DNA of 6,223 bases from an uncultured Erysipelotrichaceae bacterium (GTDB taxonomy: Bacteria > Bacillota_I > Bacilli_A > Erysipelotrichales > Erysipelotrichaceae). The notes under the pieces were generated by a model. That model worked only from the letters and a program-made list of their open reading frames with translations, was not told the DNA's origin and made no database searches. This document shows, in pieces, positions 1 through 5,777 of this stretch. The stretch is taken from positions 1 to 6,223 of the forward strand of contig CACZNO010000157.1 of the NCBI GenBank assembly GCA_902782505.1, in the 5' to 3' direction. Numbering within the stretch: the stretch's first letter is position 1; each line of letters opens with the position of its first letter. The position numbers and the translations under genes were made by a program.

Positions 1-1382
1 CGCATGACGATGTTTTCGTGTTCCGCTCTGCCGAAGTCCCCGTTGGGCAGATTAAACCGTTCCCGGCAATATGCCAGCGCCTTGGTTCCGTCCAGGTGAA
101 TGTTTCCTTCGTAGAACACGCCGTCCCAGGTGTTCTTAGCGTTATTCGTGCTGAACGTATACGGATTGTAGATGTCGACACCGCCCAACGCGTCGATGAT
201 CCGCACAAATGCCGTAAAGTTGGTCATCGCATAGAACTCCACATTCACACCGGTGTAATTTGACAATGCCGCCATTGTGTTTCCGATACCCGAAACACCC
301 ATGTGGGTCAGCTTGTCCTTACGGTATCCGTACGCCGGGTTACCCATGTACGAGTCACGCGGGAACGATACGAGTACTGCCTGTTTGGTCTTGGGGTTGA
401 TTGTCGCAATCATGACAACGTCGGTTCTTCCGTGGGTGGAAATACCTCCGTACGTATCATTTCCGGCAATCAAAACACTGAACGCGTCCGACACCACTTC
501 CACTTCCGGCGGCACCGGCTTTTCAACGATCTTGGTAAAGGTGTAAACCACCCGTGTGTTCTTTTTGAAATCCTCATATCCCTTGATATCGGAGACAATA
601 TCCTCATAGGTGGAATTCATGACGAGAACCTTGCCTTCTCCGTTCAAAAGTGCGTCATACGAATCCCAAAGGGAATTGTATTCCTTCGTTTTGAACGACT
701 CGATTTCAAACAGTTCCGCAAGTTTTTCCATCGCAAAATTCTGGTTGTCCTTATCGATATCCTTCTGAACCAGGAACGTTTCTCCGAGATACGGAATCAG
801 TTCCCGCACTTCCTCCGGATAATCTTCCGGATCATATTCTCTGGGTTCCTCCGCCGGGTATTCTTCTTCGGTCGTAATCACAACGGTTTCCGAACCGTTT
901 TCAACCTGTTCTTCTCCGGTTTCTCCGCCGGTTTCTTCCCCGCTCTCTTCATCCGTCTTTTCTTCTTCCTTTTCATCGTAGATGTCCGGATGCGCTTCCA
1001 GATATTCATCCGTCAAAACGTAATAATTGATTGAAAGAGTATGCGAATCTTCGACATCCGTAAAAATCTTTTCAATCGTCGAACGTACATACGGAAGATA
1101 TAATGATCCCGCGACCAGGCAAACGCACAAAAGAACGTTCACAATACCCGAAAGAATCTTGGTTGTTTTACCTAAATTGCGGGAATACACGACCCACCCG
1201 GTCAGCAATCCCAGCACCGCCAGCACCGTGATCAGAATCAACAGCCAGGTAGCCGGGAACATATCAAATGAACGGAAAACGATCGTAAACCAAATCGCGG
1301 ACGCGACAAATAATATCCACGCGATGACGGCGAACGCGGACGATCTATTTCCAGAAGTGTTCTTCTTTTCCTTTGAAGACAT
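1..1382 (-). CDS. LytR-CpsA-Psr (LCP) family glycopolymer transferase, partial (C-terminus off left edge)
   Basis: LCP enzymes sit on the outer face of the membrane and transfer lipid-linked anionic glycopolymers (teichoic acid, capsule) to peptidoglycan. The frame is open from ATG at 1382 to the window edge: 460 codons plus 2 nt, no stop. The N-terminus has three hydrophobic helices (about residues 17-36, 45-66, 76-99), as in CpsA-type proteins. An extracytoplasmic region (about 100-295) follows, broken by a Glu-rich stretch (about 137-190). The LCP domain starts near 298 and carries the family signatures: HGRTD (318-321 region), SFPRDSYM (339-346), KLTH (357-360), ALGGVD (398-403), and the YCRER/GDFGRAE block (438-454) with Arg440, Arg442, Asp449 and Arg452. 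GGAGG at 1390-1394 lies 7 nt before the ATG. It follows the VanZ-like gene by 67 nt with no terminator between, so it may be co-transcribed with glmM. The missing part should be the end of the LCP domain and any tail. Confidence 0.93.
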   Translation of the reverse strand, partial: MSSKEKKNTSGNRSSAFAVIAWILFVASAIWFTIVFRSFDMFPATWLLILITVLAVLGLLTGWVVYSRNLGKTTKILSGIVNVLLCVCLVAGSLYLPYVRSTIEKIFTDVEDSHTLSINYYVLTDEYLEAHPDIYDEKEEEKTDEESGEETGGETGEEQVENGSETVVITTEEEYPAEEPREYDPEDYPEEVRELIPYLGETFLVQKDIDKDNQNFAMEKLAELFEIESFKTKEYNSLWDSYDALLNGEGKVLVMNSTYEDIVSDIKGYEDFKKNTRVVYTFTKIVEKPVPPEVEVVSDAFSVLIAGNDTYGGISTHGRTDVVMIATINPKTKQAVLVSFPRDSYMGNPAYGYRKDKLTHMGVSGIGNTMAALSNYTGVNVEFYAMTNFTAFVRIIDALGGVDIYNPYTFSTNNAKNTWDGVFYEGNIHLDGTKALAYCRERFNLPNGDFGRAEHENIVM

Positions 1383-1389
1383 AATAAAA

Positions 1390-1394
1390 CCTCC
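1390..1394 (-). promoter_or_regulatory. Ribosome binding site of the LCP gene
   Basis: On the minus strand this reads GGAGG, 7 nt before the ATG at 1382. It fixes the start of the LCP gene, and the first membrane helix follows some 16 residues later, as expected for a true N-terminus. Confidence 0.85.
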
Positions 1395-1412
1395 AGTTAA
1401 AACTGCGCATTT

Positions 1413-1441
1413 ATGTTATCACAATAATTCCCTGAAGTAAA
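1413..1441 (-). promoter_or_regulatory. Weak candidate promoter ahead of the LCP gene
   Basis: The 67-nt gap between the VanZ-like gene and the LCP gene contains a TTTACT box (1436-1441) and a TAACAT box (1413-1418) 17 nt apart on the minus strand. Each matches four of six bases of the sigma-A consensus. The gap is AT-rich and has no terminator, so an internal promoter is possible but simple read-through from glmM explains expression equally well. Confidence 0.25.
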
Positions 1442-1449
1442 ATCGCACG

Positions 1450-1854
1450 TTATGCTTTCCGTTCCCGGAAGAACCGCCGGATATACAGCACGATTCCCCG
1501 CAGAATCAAAAACACGCAGAATAAGAAGATGAATCCCGCGATACCCGCAACGATATCATCGAACTCCATGACGCCGGTGCCGGTGATACGCTGTCCGATC
1601 TCAATCGCGAAGGTAATGACGATCATGACGGTCAGGGAATAAAACCCCGCGGCCATCACTAAAGCGTTTTTCTTCGCAAGCCACTTGAAAAGCGGATACA
1701 CCATCAAAACCACCAGCATTCCCAGCACACCGATGATCAAAAAATGAAGTTGTTTATCATTCAGCGGAATCGCCGCGTTATCATTCCAGGTCAGCACTTT
1801 GTCGTGGATCTTCGAGAAAAACGTCACGATCCACCGCAAAATCTTCGTAAACAT
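1450..1854 (-). CDS. VanZ-like small integral membrane protein
   Basis: 134-residue membrane protein with three clear hydrophobic helices (about residues 37-56, 64-88, 100-125), a basic N-terminal segment that may also associate with the membrane, and an Arg-rich C-terminus (RRFFRERK). The spacing of DKxxH (33-37), ExxQ (85-88), FDD (98-100) and GxxG (104-107) resembles the VanZ-like family, whose members affect teicoplanin susceptibility in some Gram-positives; the biochemical activity is not known. The ATG at 1854 comes 1 nt after the glmM TAG stop. A longer frame to an ATG at 1923 exists, but its extra 23 residues lie inside glmM and are a basic Ser/Arg-rich stretch typical of an out-of-frame shadow, so I reject it. 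No good SD sits at normal spacing (AGAAGGGA is about 13 nt upstream), which suggests translational coupling to glmM. The family call rests on motif spacing only. Confidence 0.7.
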   Translation of the reverse strand: MFTKILRWIVTFFSKIHDKVLTWNDNAAIPLNDKQLHFLIIGVLGMLVVLMVYPLFKWLAKKNALVMAAGFYSLTVMIVITFAIEIGQRITGTGVMEFDDIVAGIAGFIFLFCVFLILRGIVLYIRRFFRERKA

Positions 1855-1855
1855 T

Positions 1856-3205
1856 CTAGGCTTCGTGTCCCTTCTTGCGGATGACCTCGATGACTTCATC
1901 CACGTACTTCTCGCAGATTTCATCCGAACCGGCTTCCACCATGACCCGGATCAAAGGTTCCGTGCCGCTTTCACGCACCAGAATACGCCCGTTATCTCCG
2001 AGTTTCGCCGCAACATCCTGTACGGCTTTCAGGACGTCCTCGTCATCCCGCGCGGCTTCCTTACTCTTGACTTTGATGTTTTTGAGGACCTGCGGATAAA
2101 ATACGCACGGCGCCGCGAGTTCGGAAAGGCGTTTTTCCTTCGCCAGCATCACTTCCATGACCTTCAATGACGTCAAGATCCCGTCGCCGGTCGTGGCGTA
2201 CTTGGTGAAGATAATGTGCCCGCTTTGTTCGCCGCCGATCCGGTGTCCGTTTTTCACCATGTTTTCGTAGACATACTTATCTCCGACACGCGTCTTTTCA
2301 TACGCGATCCCCGCTTTATCGAAGGCTTTGTACAGCCCGAAATTCGACATGACTGTTGTCACGACGGTATTGTTGACGAGTTTTCCGCGTTCTTTCATGT
2401 ATTTCGCGTAGAGATACATGATGTGATCCCCGGTGATGAGGTTTCCGCATTCATCGACCGCCAGACACCGGTCCGCGTCTCCGTCAAACGCGAATCCGAC
2501 GTCCAGATGGTTTTCCAGCACAAATCTCTGTAAGCCTTCCATGTGCGTCGATCCGCAGTTCGTATTGATATTGAACCCGTCCGGTTCGGCGTTGATCACG
2601 TAGGTCTTCGCGCCTAATGCGTCGAACACGGCCTTCGCGATGGTCCAGGCCGAACCGTTGGCCGCATCTAGTCCCACGTTCATTCCCGCAAACGAGAACC
2701 GCGACAAGGAAATCAGATAACCGATGTACCGGTTCCGCCCGCTGACATAGTCTACGGTTTTCCCGATTTCTTCCCTTACGGCATACGGAAGCTCTTCCGT
2801 CTTGCCGTCGAGATATTCCTCGATTTTCGCGATGGTTTCCTCGTCCATCTTCTCGCCGTTTCCGTTGATCAGTTTGATGCCGTTGTCATAATACGGGTTA
2901 TGCGACGCGCTGATCATGATGCCGCAGTCAAACCGGTCCGTGCGCGTGATATAGGAAACGCTCGGCGTCGTCGTTACGTGCATAATATACGCGTCCGCAC
3001 CCGAAGCCGTTAATCCCGACACCAGCGCATACTCAAACATATACGAGGATCTCCGGGTATCTTTCCCGATGACCACCCGCGCCTTGTTTCCGGTTCTTTT
3101 GCCGTAATACCATCCCAGATATCTTCCGATCTTCACCGCGTGTTCAAACGTCAGATTGACGTTCGCTTCTCCGCGGAATCCGTCGGTTCCAAAATATTTG
3201 CCCAT
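1856..3205 (-). CDS. glmM: Phosphoglucosamine mutase GlmM
   Basis: Converts glucosamine-6-phosphate to glucosamine-1-phosphate, the cytoplasmic step between GlmS and GlmU on the way to UDP-GlcNAc, and hence to peptidoglycan and wall polymers. At 449 residues it is full length for the family. Every hallmark of the alpha-D-phosphohexomutase fold is visible: N-terminal GKYFGTDGFRG (2-12); the catalytic phosphoserine loop ISASHNP with Ser101 as the phosphorylated residue; the metal loop DGDADR with Asp241, Asp243 and Asp245; the sugar-specificity loop GEQSGH (325-330); and the phosphate-binding loop RESGTEPLIRVM (411-422). TCTCCT on the plus strand (3211-3216) is an AGGAGA ribosome binding site 5 nt before the ATG at 3205. 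In many Bacillota glmM follows cdaA and cdaR; here it follows a DUF3048 lipoprotein gene, and the VanZ-like gene begins 1 nt after its stop. Nothing suggests loss of function. Confidence 0.98.
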   Translation of the reverse strand: MGKYFGTDGFRGEANVNLTFEHAVKIGRYLGWYYGKRTGNKARVVIGKDTRRSSYMFEYALVSGLTASGADAYIMHVTTTPSVSYITRTDRFDCGIMISASHNPYYDNGIKLINGNGEKMDEETIAKIEEYLDGKTEELPYAVREEIGKTVDYVSGRNRYIGYLISLSRFSFAGMNVGLDAANGSAWTIAKAVFDALGAKTYVINAEPDGFNINTNCGSTHMEGLQRFVLENHLDVGFAFDGDADRCLAVDECGNLITGDHIMYLYAKYMKERGKLVNNTVVTTVMSNFGLYKAFDKAGIAYEKTRVGDKYVYENMVKNGHRIGGEQSGHIIFTKYATTGDGILTSLKVMEVMLAKEKRLSELAAPCVFYPQVLKNIKVKSKEAARDDEDVLKAVQDVAAKLGDNGRILVRESGTEPLIRVMVEAGSDEICEKYVDEVIEVIRKKGHEA

Positions 3206-3210
3206 ACAAC

Positions 3211-3216
3211 TCTCCT
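3211..3216 (-). promoter_or_regulatory. Ribosome binding site of glmM
   Basis: Reads AGGAGA on the minus strand, 5 nt before the glmM ATG. It is unusual in lying directly after the T-tract of the upstream terminator: only a few bases separate the end of TTTTCTTT from the SD, so the glmM leader is almost entirely terminator sequence. Confidence 0.8.
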
Positions 3217-3218
3217 AT

Positions 3219-3246
3219 AAAGAAAACCGGCTCACAAGGCCGGTTT
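3219..3246 (-). terminator. Rho-independent terminator after the DUF3048 gene
   Basis: On the minus strand a perfect 8-bp stem, AAACCGGC with GCCGGTTT (3239-3246 with 3224-3231), encloses a 7-nt loop and runs into TTTTCTTT. It begins 25 nt beyond the stop of the DUF3048 gene, the usual position. The plus-strand side has only TTTGTTATAC after the stem, so the minus-strand direction is favoured. Confidence 0.8.
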
Positions 3247-3252
3247 GTTATA
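3247..3252 (-). promoter_or_regulatory. Possible -10 box for glmM, just ahead of the terminator stem
   Basis: Reads TATAAC on the minus strand, five of six bases of the sigma-A -10 consensus. No convincing -35 is seen (GTAAGA at 17-nt spacing matches three of six) and there is no extended -10 TG. If used, transcription would start at about 3239-3241, inside the first arm of the terminator stem, so the resulting glmM mRNA could not form the full hairpin. A single hexamer match is weak evidence. Confidence 0.25.
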
Positions 3253-3271
3253 CTCCGTGAATCCTTGGATC

Positions 3272-4528
3272 TTACTTCAGGATCAGTTTGCCCCAGGAAT
3301 CTGCCGGGACAATACCGATATAGATTTTACCACGGTTTATCACGAGTTCGTTGCCGTTTTCATCATAATAATGCGTGATATCGGTATCATTGCTGCCTTT
3401 TTTCCAGGTAATCTTCTGCGCATACCCGTTGGTCAGGTAATACCCTTCGCCGCTGTTGCCTACGATGTTGTAGATCATGTAGCCTTTGTTGTCGTATTCA
3501 TGGAAGCTGCACTCATAGACGATGACGTTCTTGAAGCTCAATACCTGCGCGTCTTCCGCGTCCTTGTGCAGGATTCCGTAACAGTAATAATCGTAGGTCT
3601 TTGTTTCCGGATTGTATAATAACGTCGATTCGTTATGCGGGAACGGTAACTCCAGACGGTTCGCCTTGATTCCTTTTCCGTCCTTGTTCAGATCCAGCTC
3701 TGTTTCATAATCCGCAAACTGGAAGTGATCGCCTTCCTGTTTGTACTTGTTGTAGGTGCGGGAATACCCGGTATTCTTGAAGTTCCGGTCCAGATCCCCG
3801 GTCATGACATATTCCGTGAATTCCCAGGCTTTGCCGTTTTTCACCCGCGAGAACGTCGCGCTGAAGTGTTCCTTCGCGTAACCCTTGGCGAAGTATTCGT
3901 TGACATACCCCGGACCTCCGTCATGGCACTGCATGGCGTTCCATTCACCGGCCAGGATGATGTTGGTCGGACGGGAACTGCGGATGGAACCCATCTGGGT
4001 CACCTTTTCCCAATCCTTCACCAGGCAGAACAAGCGCGTGATTCTTCCGTTGTGGGTGCTGTTCATCATTTCATACACCAGATCGGATTCCGCGACGCCG
4101 TAGTGCGGATACGCAATCGTTTCGTTGTCGACCATGACCGCGATCGGGCGCTGATCCTTCAGCGCTTCGTCGATCGGAAGACCGTTGATTTCACTGAAAT
4201 ACATTCCTTCGGGCGGAACGTTCTTCAGGATTTCCTTGAACAATACGGTGATCACGAGATCTTCTTCCGCAACGACCTTGAACGTGCCGTCGGTCACTTC
4301 CGCCGGGTTTCCGTTGACAGCCGCGGAATCAAATTCATAATCTTCGTCCGCCTCAATCGTCACGGTGACTTCCGTACCCTTTTCCACTTCTTCCGCGGAA
4401 ACCGTCACCTTGCCGTGCTGGGGCTCGGTCACGGAAATCTTCACCATCTCCACCGGCGGTTCCTTCGGTCCGCATGCGGTCAGGGTGATCATGCATACGG
4501 CTATTAACGCAATGAATAATCGTTTCAT
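3272..4528 (-). CDS. DUF3048 (YerB-like) lipoprotein with N-terminal InlB-type repeat domain
   Basis: 418-residue predicted lipoprotein. The signal peptide (MKRLF followed by a hydrophobic core) ends in the lipobox LTAC, with Cys19 as the lipidation site, so the protein should be anchored on the outer membrane face. Residues about 28-98 form a beta-rich module with GKVTVS, EKGTEVTVTIEA, a YEF, a VNG and a final VITVLF, the pattern of divergent InlB B-repeat domains. From about 112 the DUF3048 hallmarks follow: INGLPID, RPIAVMVDN (127-135), ESDLVYE (147-153), SIRSSRP (181-187), CHDGG (201-205), then the C-terminal part with NVIVYEC (334-340), GEGYYLTNG (360-368), ITWKKGS (373-379) and GKIYIGIVP (400-408). 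The function of DUF3048 is unknown; Bacillus subtilis YerB belongs here. GGAGA at 4536-4540 lies 7 nt before the ATG. It starts 22 nt after the ald stop, so the two probably share an mRNA, and a terminator follows it. Confidence 0.93.
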   Translation of the reverse strand: MKRLFIALIAVCMITLTACGPKEPPVEMVKISVTEPQHGKVTVSAEEVEKGTEVTVTIEADEDYEFDSAAVNGNPAEVTDGTFKVVAEEDLVITVLFKEILKNVPPEGMYFSEINGLPIDEALKDQRPIAVMVDNETIAYPHYGVAESDLVYEMMNSTHNGRITRLFCLVKDWEKVTQMGSIRSSRPTNIILAGEWNAMQCHDGGPGYVNEYFAKGYAKEHFSATFSRVKNGKAWEFTEYVMTGDLDRNFKNTGYSRTYNKYKQEGDHFQFADYETELDLNKDGKGIKANRLELPFPHNESTLLYNPETKTYDYYCYGILHKDAEDAQVLSFKNVIVYECSFHEYDNKGYMIYNIVGNSGEGYYLTNGYAQKITWKKGSNDTDITHYYDENGNELVINRGKIYIGIVPADSWGKLILK

Positions 4529-4550
4529 ACTATTGTCTCCGTTCTGTTTC

Positions 4551-5666
4551 TTACATTATAGACCTTATATCCGTATATGCCAAACCTTCGAAGCTGTCGG
4601 CGACATTCTTGCACGTCAGTTTCCCGTCGTACGTGTTGATCGCGGAGTAGACCGCAGGGTTCTTTTCGCACGCGCCTTTGAGCCCGTATTTCGCAATCAG
4701 AAGCCCGTAACGCAGGGTTGCGCTTGTCAATGCGATCGTGGAAGTTCTCGGCACCGCCCCCGGCATATTTCCTACGCAGTAATGCACGATTCCGTCCACG
4801 ATGTAGATCGGGTCGTCGTGCTTGGTCATGTGGGTCGTTTCCCCGCATCCGCCCTGGTCCACCGCGACATCCACGAACACCGAACCCGGACGCATTTCCT
4901 TCAGATATTCCTTCTTGAACAATTTCGGCGCGGCCTTTCCCGGAATCAATACCGACCCGATCACGAGATCCGCGTTTTTCACTGCGTTTTCAATATTTGC
5001 GTCATTGGATACCAGAGTCTGGATTCTCGATCCGAACAGGTTGTCCAGATATTCCAAGCGTTTCAGATTGATATCGATGATCGTGACGTTGGCGCCCATG
5101 CCGACTGCGATCTTGCAGGCGTTGGTCCCGACGGTTCCTCCGCCTAAAATGACCACGTTTGCCTTCGGCGTACCCGGCACACCCGCCAGTAACACCCCGG
5201 AGCCTCCGTATACTTTTTCAAGATACTTCGCGCCTTCCTGTACGCTGAGCCCTCCGGCGATCTGGCTCATCGTCACCTGCAACGGCATCGATCCGTCCTT
5301 CTCAAGCAGTGTTTCGTATGCGACGCCTTGAACCTTGCCTTCCAGTAACGCATCCGTCTGCGCACGGTCCGCGGCCAGATGCAGGTACGTAAACAGGATC
5401 AGTCCCTCATGGAAATACGGATATTCTTCTTCCAGCGGTTCTTTGACCTTCACCATCATTTCCGAACGGTCCCACACCTCCTTCGCGCTTTCCAGAAGGA
5501 CAGCGCCGGCCTTGGCGTATTCTTCGTCCTTAAACCCGGACCCTGTTCCGGCTCCTTTTTCCACGTACACCGTATGTCCTTCACGGACATACGCCCTGAC
5601 ATTATCCGGAGTCAATCCGACACGAAATTCATTATTCTTGATTTCCTTAACCGTTCCTACGCGCAT
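4551..5666 (-). CDS. ald: Alanine dehydrogenase
   Basis: NAD-dependent cytoplasmic enzyme that interconverts L-alanine and pyruvate plus ammonia. The 371-residue product matches the usual family length (about 370-378). Residues known from Ald structures fall at the expected positions: Arg15 (NEFRVGLTP) and Lys75 (VKVKEP) for substrate binding, His96 (YLHLAAD) and Asp270 (DVAVDQGG) for catalysis. The nucleotide fold has [13 protein letters not shown] (171-183) with Asp198 in IIDIN ending the second strand. I start it at 5666, not at an upstream in-frame ATG at 5738. [10 protein letters not shown] is the conserved N-terminus, an AAGGAGG site lies 5 nt before it, and the 24-residue extension would be read through the promoter region. 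A terminator upstream and a TATAAT box at 5698-5703 suggest it heads its own operon with the DUF3048 gene. The length and motifs fit Ald rather than pyridine nucleotide transhydrogenase alpha subunit, a related family. Confidence 0.97.
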   Translation of the reverse strand: MRVGTVKEIKNNEFRVGLTPDNVRAYVREGHTVYVEKGAGTGSGFKDEEYAKAGAVLLESAKEVWDRSEMMVKVKEPLEEEYPYFHEGLILFTYLHLAADRAQTDALLEGKVQGVAYETLLEKDGSMPLQVTMSQIAGGLSVQEGAKYLEKVYGGSGVLLAGVPGTPKANVVILGGGTVGTNACKIAVGMGANVTIIDINLKRLEYLDNLFGSRIQTLVSNDANIENAVKNADLVIGSVLIPGKAAPKLFKKEYLKEMRPGSVFVDVAVDQGGCGETTHMTKHDDPIYIVDGIVHYCVGNMPGAVPRTSTIALTSATLRYGLLIAKYGLKGACEKNPAVYSAINTYDGKLTCKNVADSFEGLAYTDIRSIM

Positions 5667-5671
5667 ATTCT

Positions 5672-5678
5672 CCTCCTT
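5672..5678 (-). promoter_or_regulatory. Ribosome binding site of ald
   Basis: AAGGAGG on the minus strand, 5 nt before the ATG at 5666. It settles the ald start against the longer in-frame ATG at 5738, which lies upstream of the likely transcription start. Confidence 0.88.
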
Positions 5679-5692
5679 GCGTAATGAATGCC

Positions 5693-5710
5693 GAATGATT
5701 ATAACGATTC
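5693..5710. promoter_or_regulatory. Imperfect inverted repeat over the ald -10 box (candidate operator)
   Basis: GAATGATTATAACGATTC is symmetric in 7 of 9 base pairs (GAAT-NN-TTATAA-NN-ATTC) and covers the TATAAT box entirely. A repressor bound here would block the promoter. Part of the symmetry comes from the AT-rich -10 itself, so the informative part is the flanking GAAT/ATTC pair. Confidence 0.3.
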
Positions 5711-5725
5711 CACTTCTTCTGTCTT
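5698..5725 (-). promoter_or_regulatory. Likely sigma-A promoter of ald
   Basis: A perfect TATAAT (5698-5703) is preceded by AAGACA (5720-5725) at 16-nt spacing, four of six matches to TTGACA. Transcription would start near 5691, giving a leader of about 25 nt with the AAGGAGG site. The position between an upstream terminator and ald fits. A second, weaker TACAAT hexamer is at 5727-5732 without a good -35. Confidence 0.6.
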
Positions 5726-5750
5726 TATTGTACCGCACTTTTTTTCATAG

Positions 5751-5777
5751 AAAAAGAGAATCCCCCAGGATTCTCTT
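5751..5777 (-). terminator. Rho-independent terminator after the unrecognised gene
   Basis: A perfect 10-bp stem, AAGAGAATCC with GGATTCTCTT (5768-5777 with 5754-5763), has a 4-nt loop. On the minus strand it runs straight into further T residues (TTTTT then C, counting the last stem bases). The stem overlaps the stop codon of the upstream gene (5776-5778). It separates that gene from the ald operon. Confidence 0.85.

Noticed and set aside
303..1034. 243-codon open frame on the plus strand
   Set aside because: It lies entirely antisense to the LCP gene, has low-complexity Phe/Arg-rich content, and no ribosome binding site; it is a shadow of the Glu-rich minus-strand coding region.
1393..1405. 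Small inverted repeat CAGTTTTAACTG next to the LCP ribosome binding site
   Set aside because: The stem is only 4-5 bp of mostly A-T pairs with a tiny loop, too weak to be a terminator or a convincing RNA switch.
1413..1428. TTATTGTGATAACAT ahead of the LCP gene, resembling a lac-operator or Rex half-site
   Set aside because: Only one half matches, the inverted symmetry is 4 of 6 and confined to AT-rich ends, and no second half-site is nearby.
3725..5147. Two overlapping 260-codon open frames on the plus strand (3725-4507 and 4365-5147)
   Set aside because: Both are antisense to DUF3048 and ald, whose family motifs are unmistakable. Their translations are His/Arg/Val/Phe-rich with no recognisable domain.
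5664..5738. 24-residue N-terminal extension of ald from an ATG at 5738
   Set aside because: The extension reads through the TATAAT promoter region, has no SD, and precedes the conserved [10 protein letters not shown] start, which has an AAGGAGG site at ideal spacing.
5667..5775. Possible riboswitch in the ald upstream gap
   Set aside because: The gap is 109 nt and is accounted for by the upstream terminator, the promoter and a leader of about 25 nt, leaving no room for a structured aptamer.
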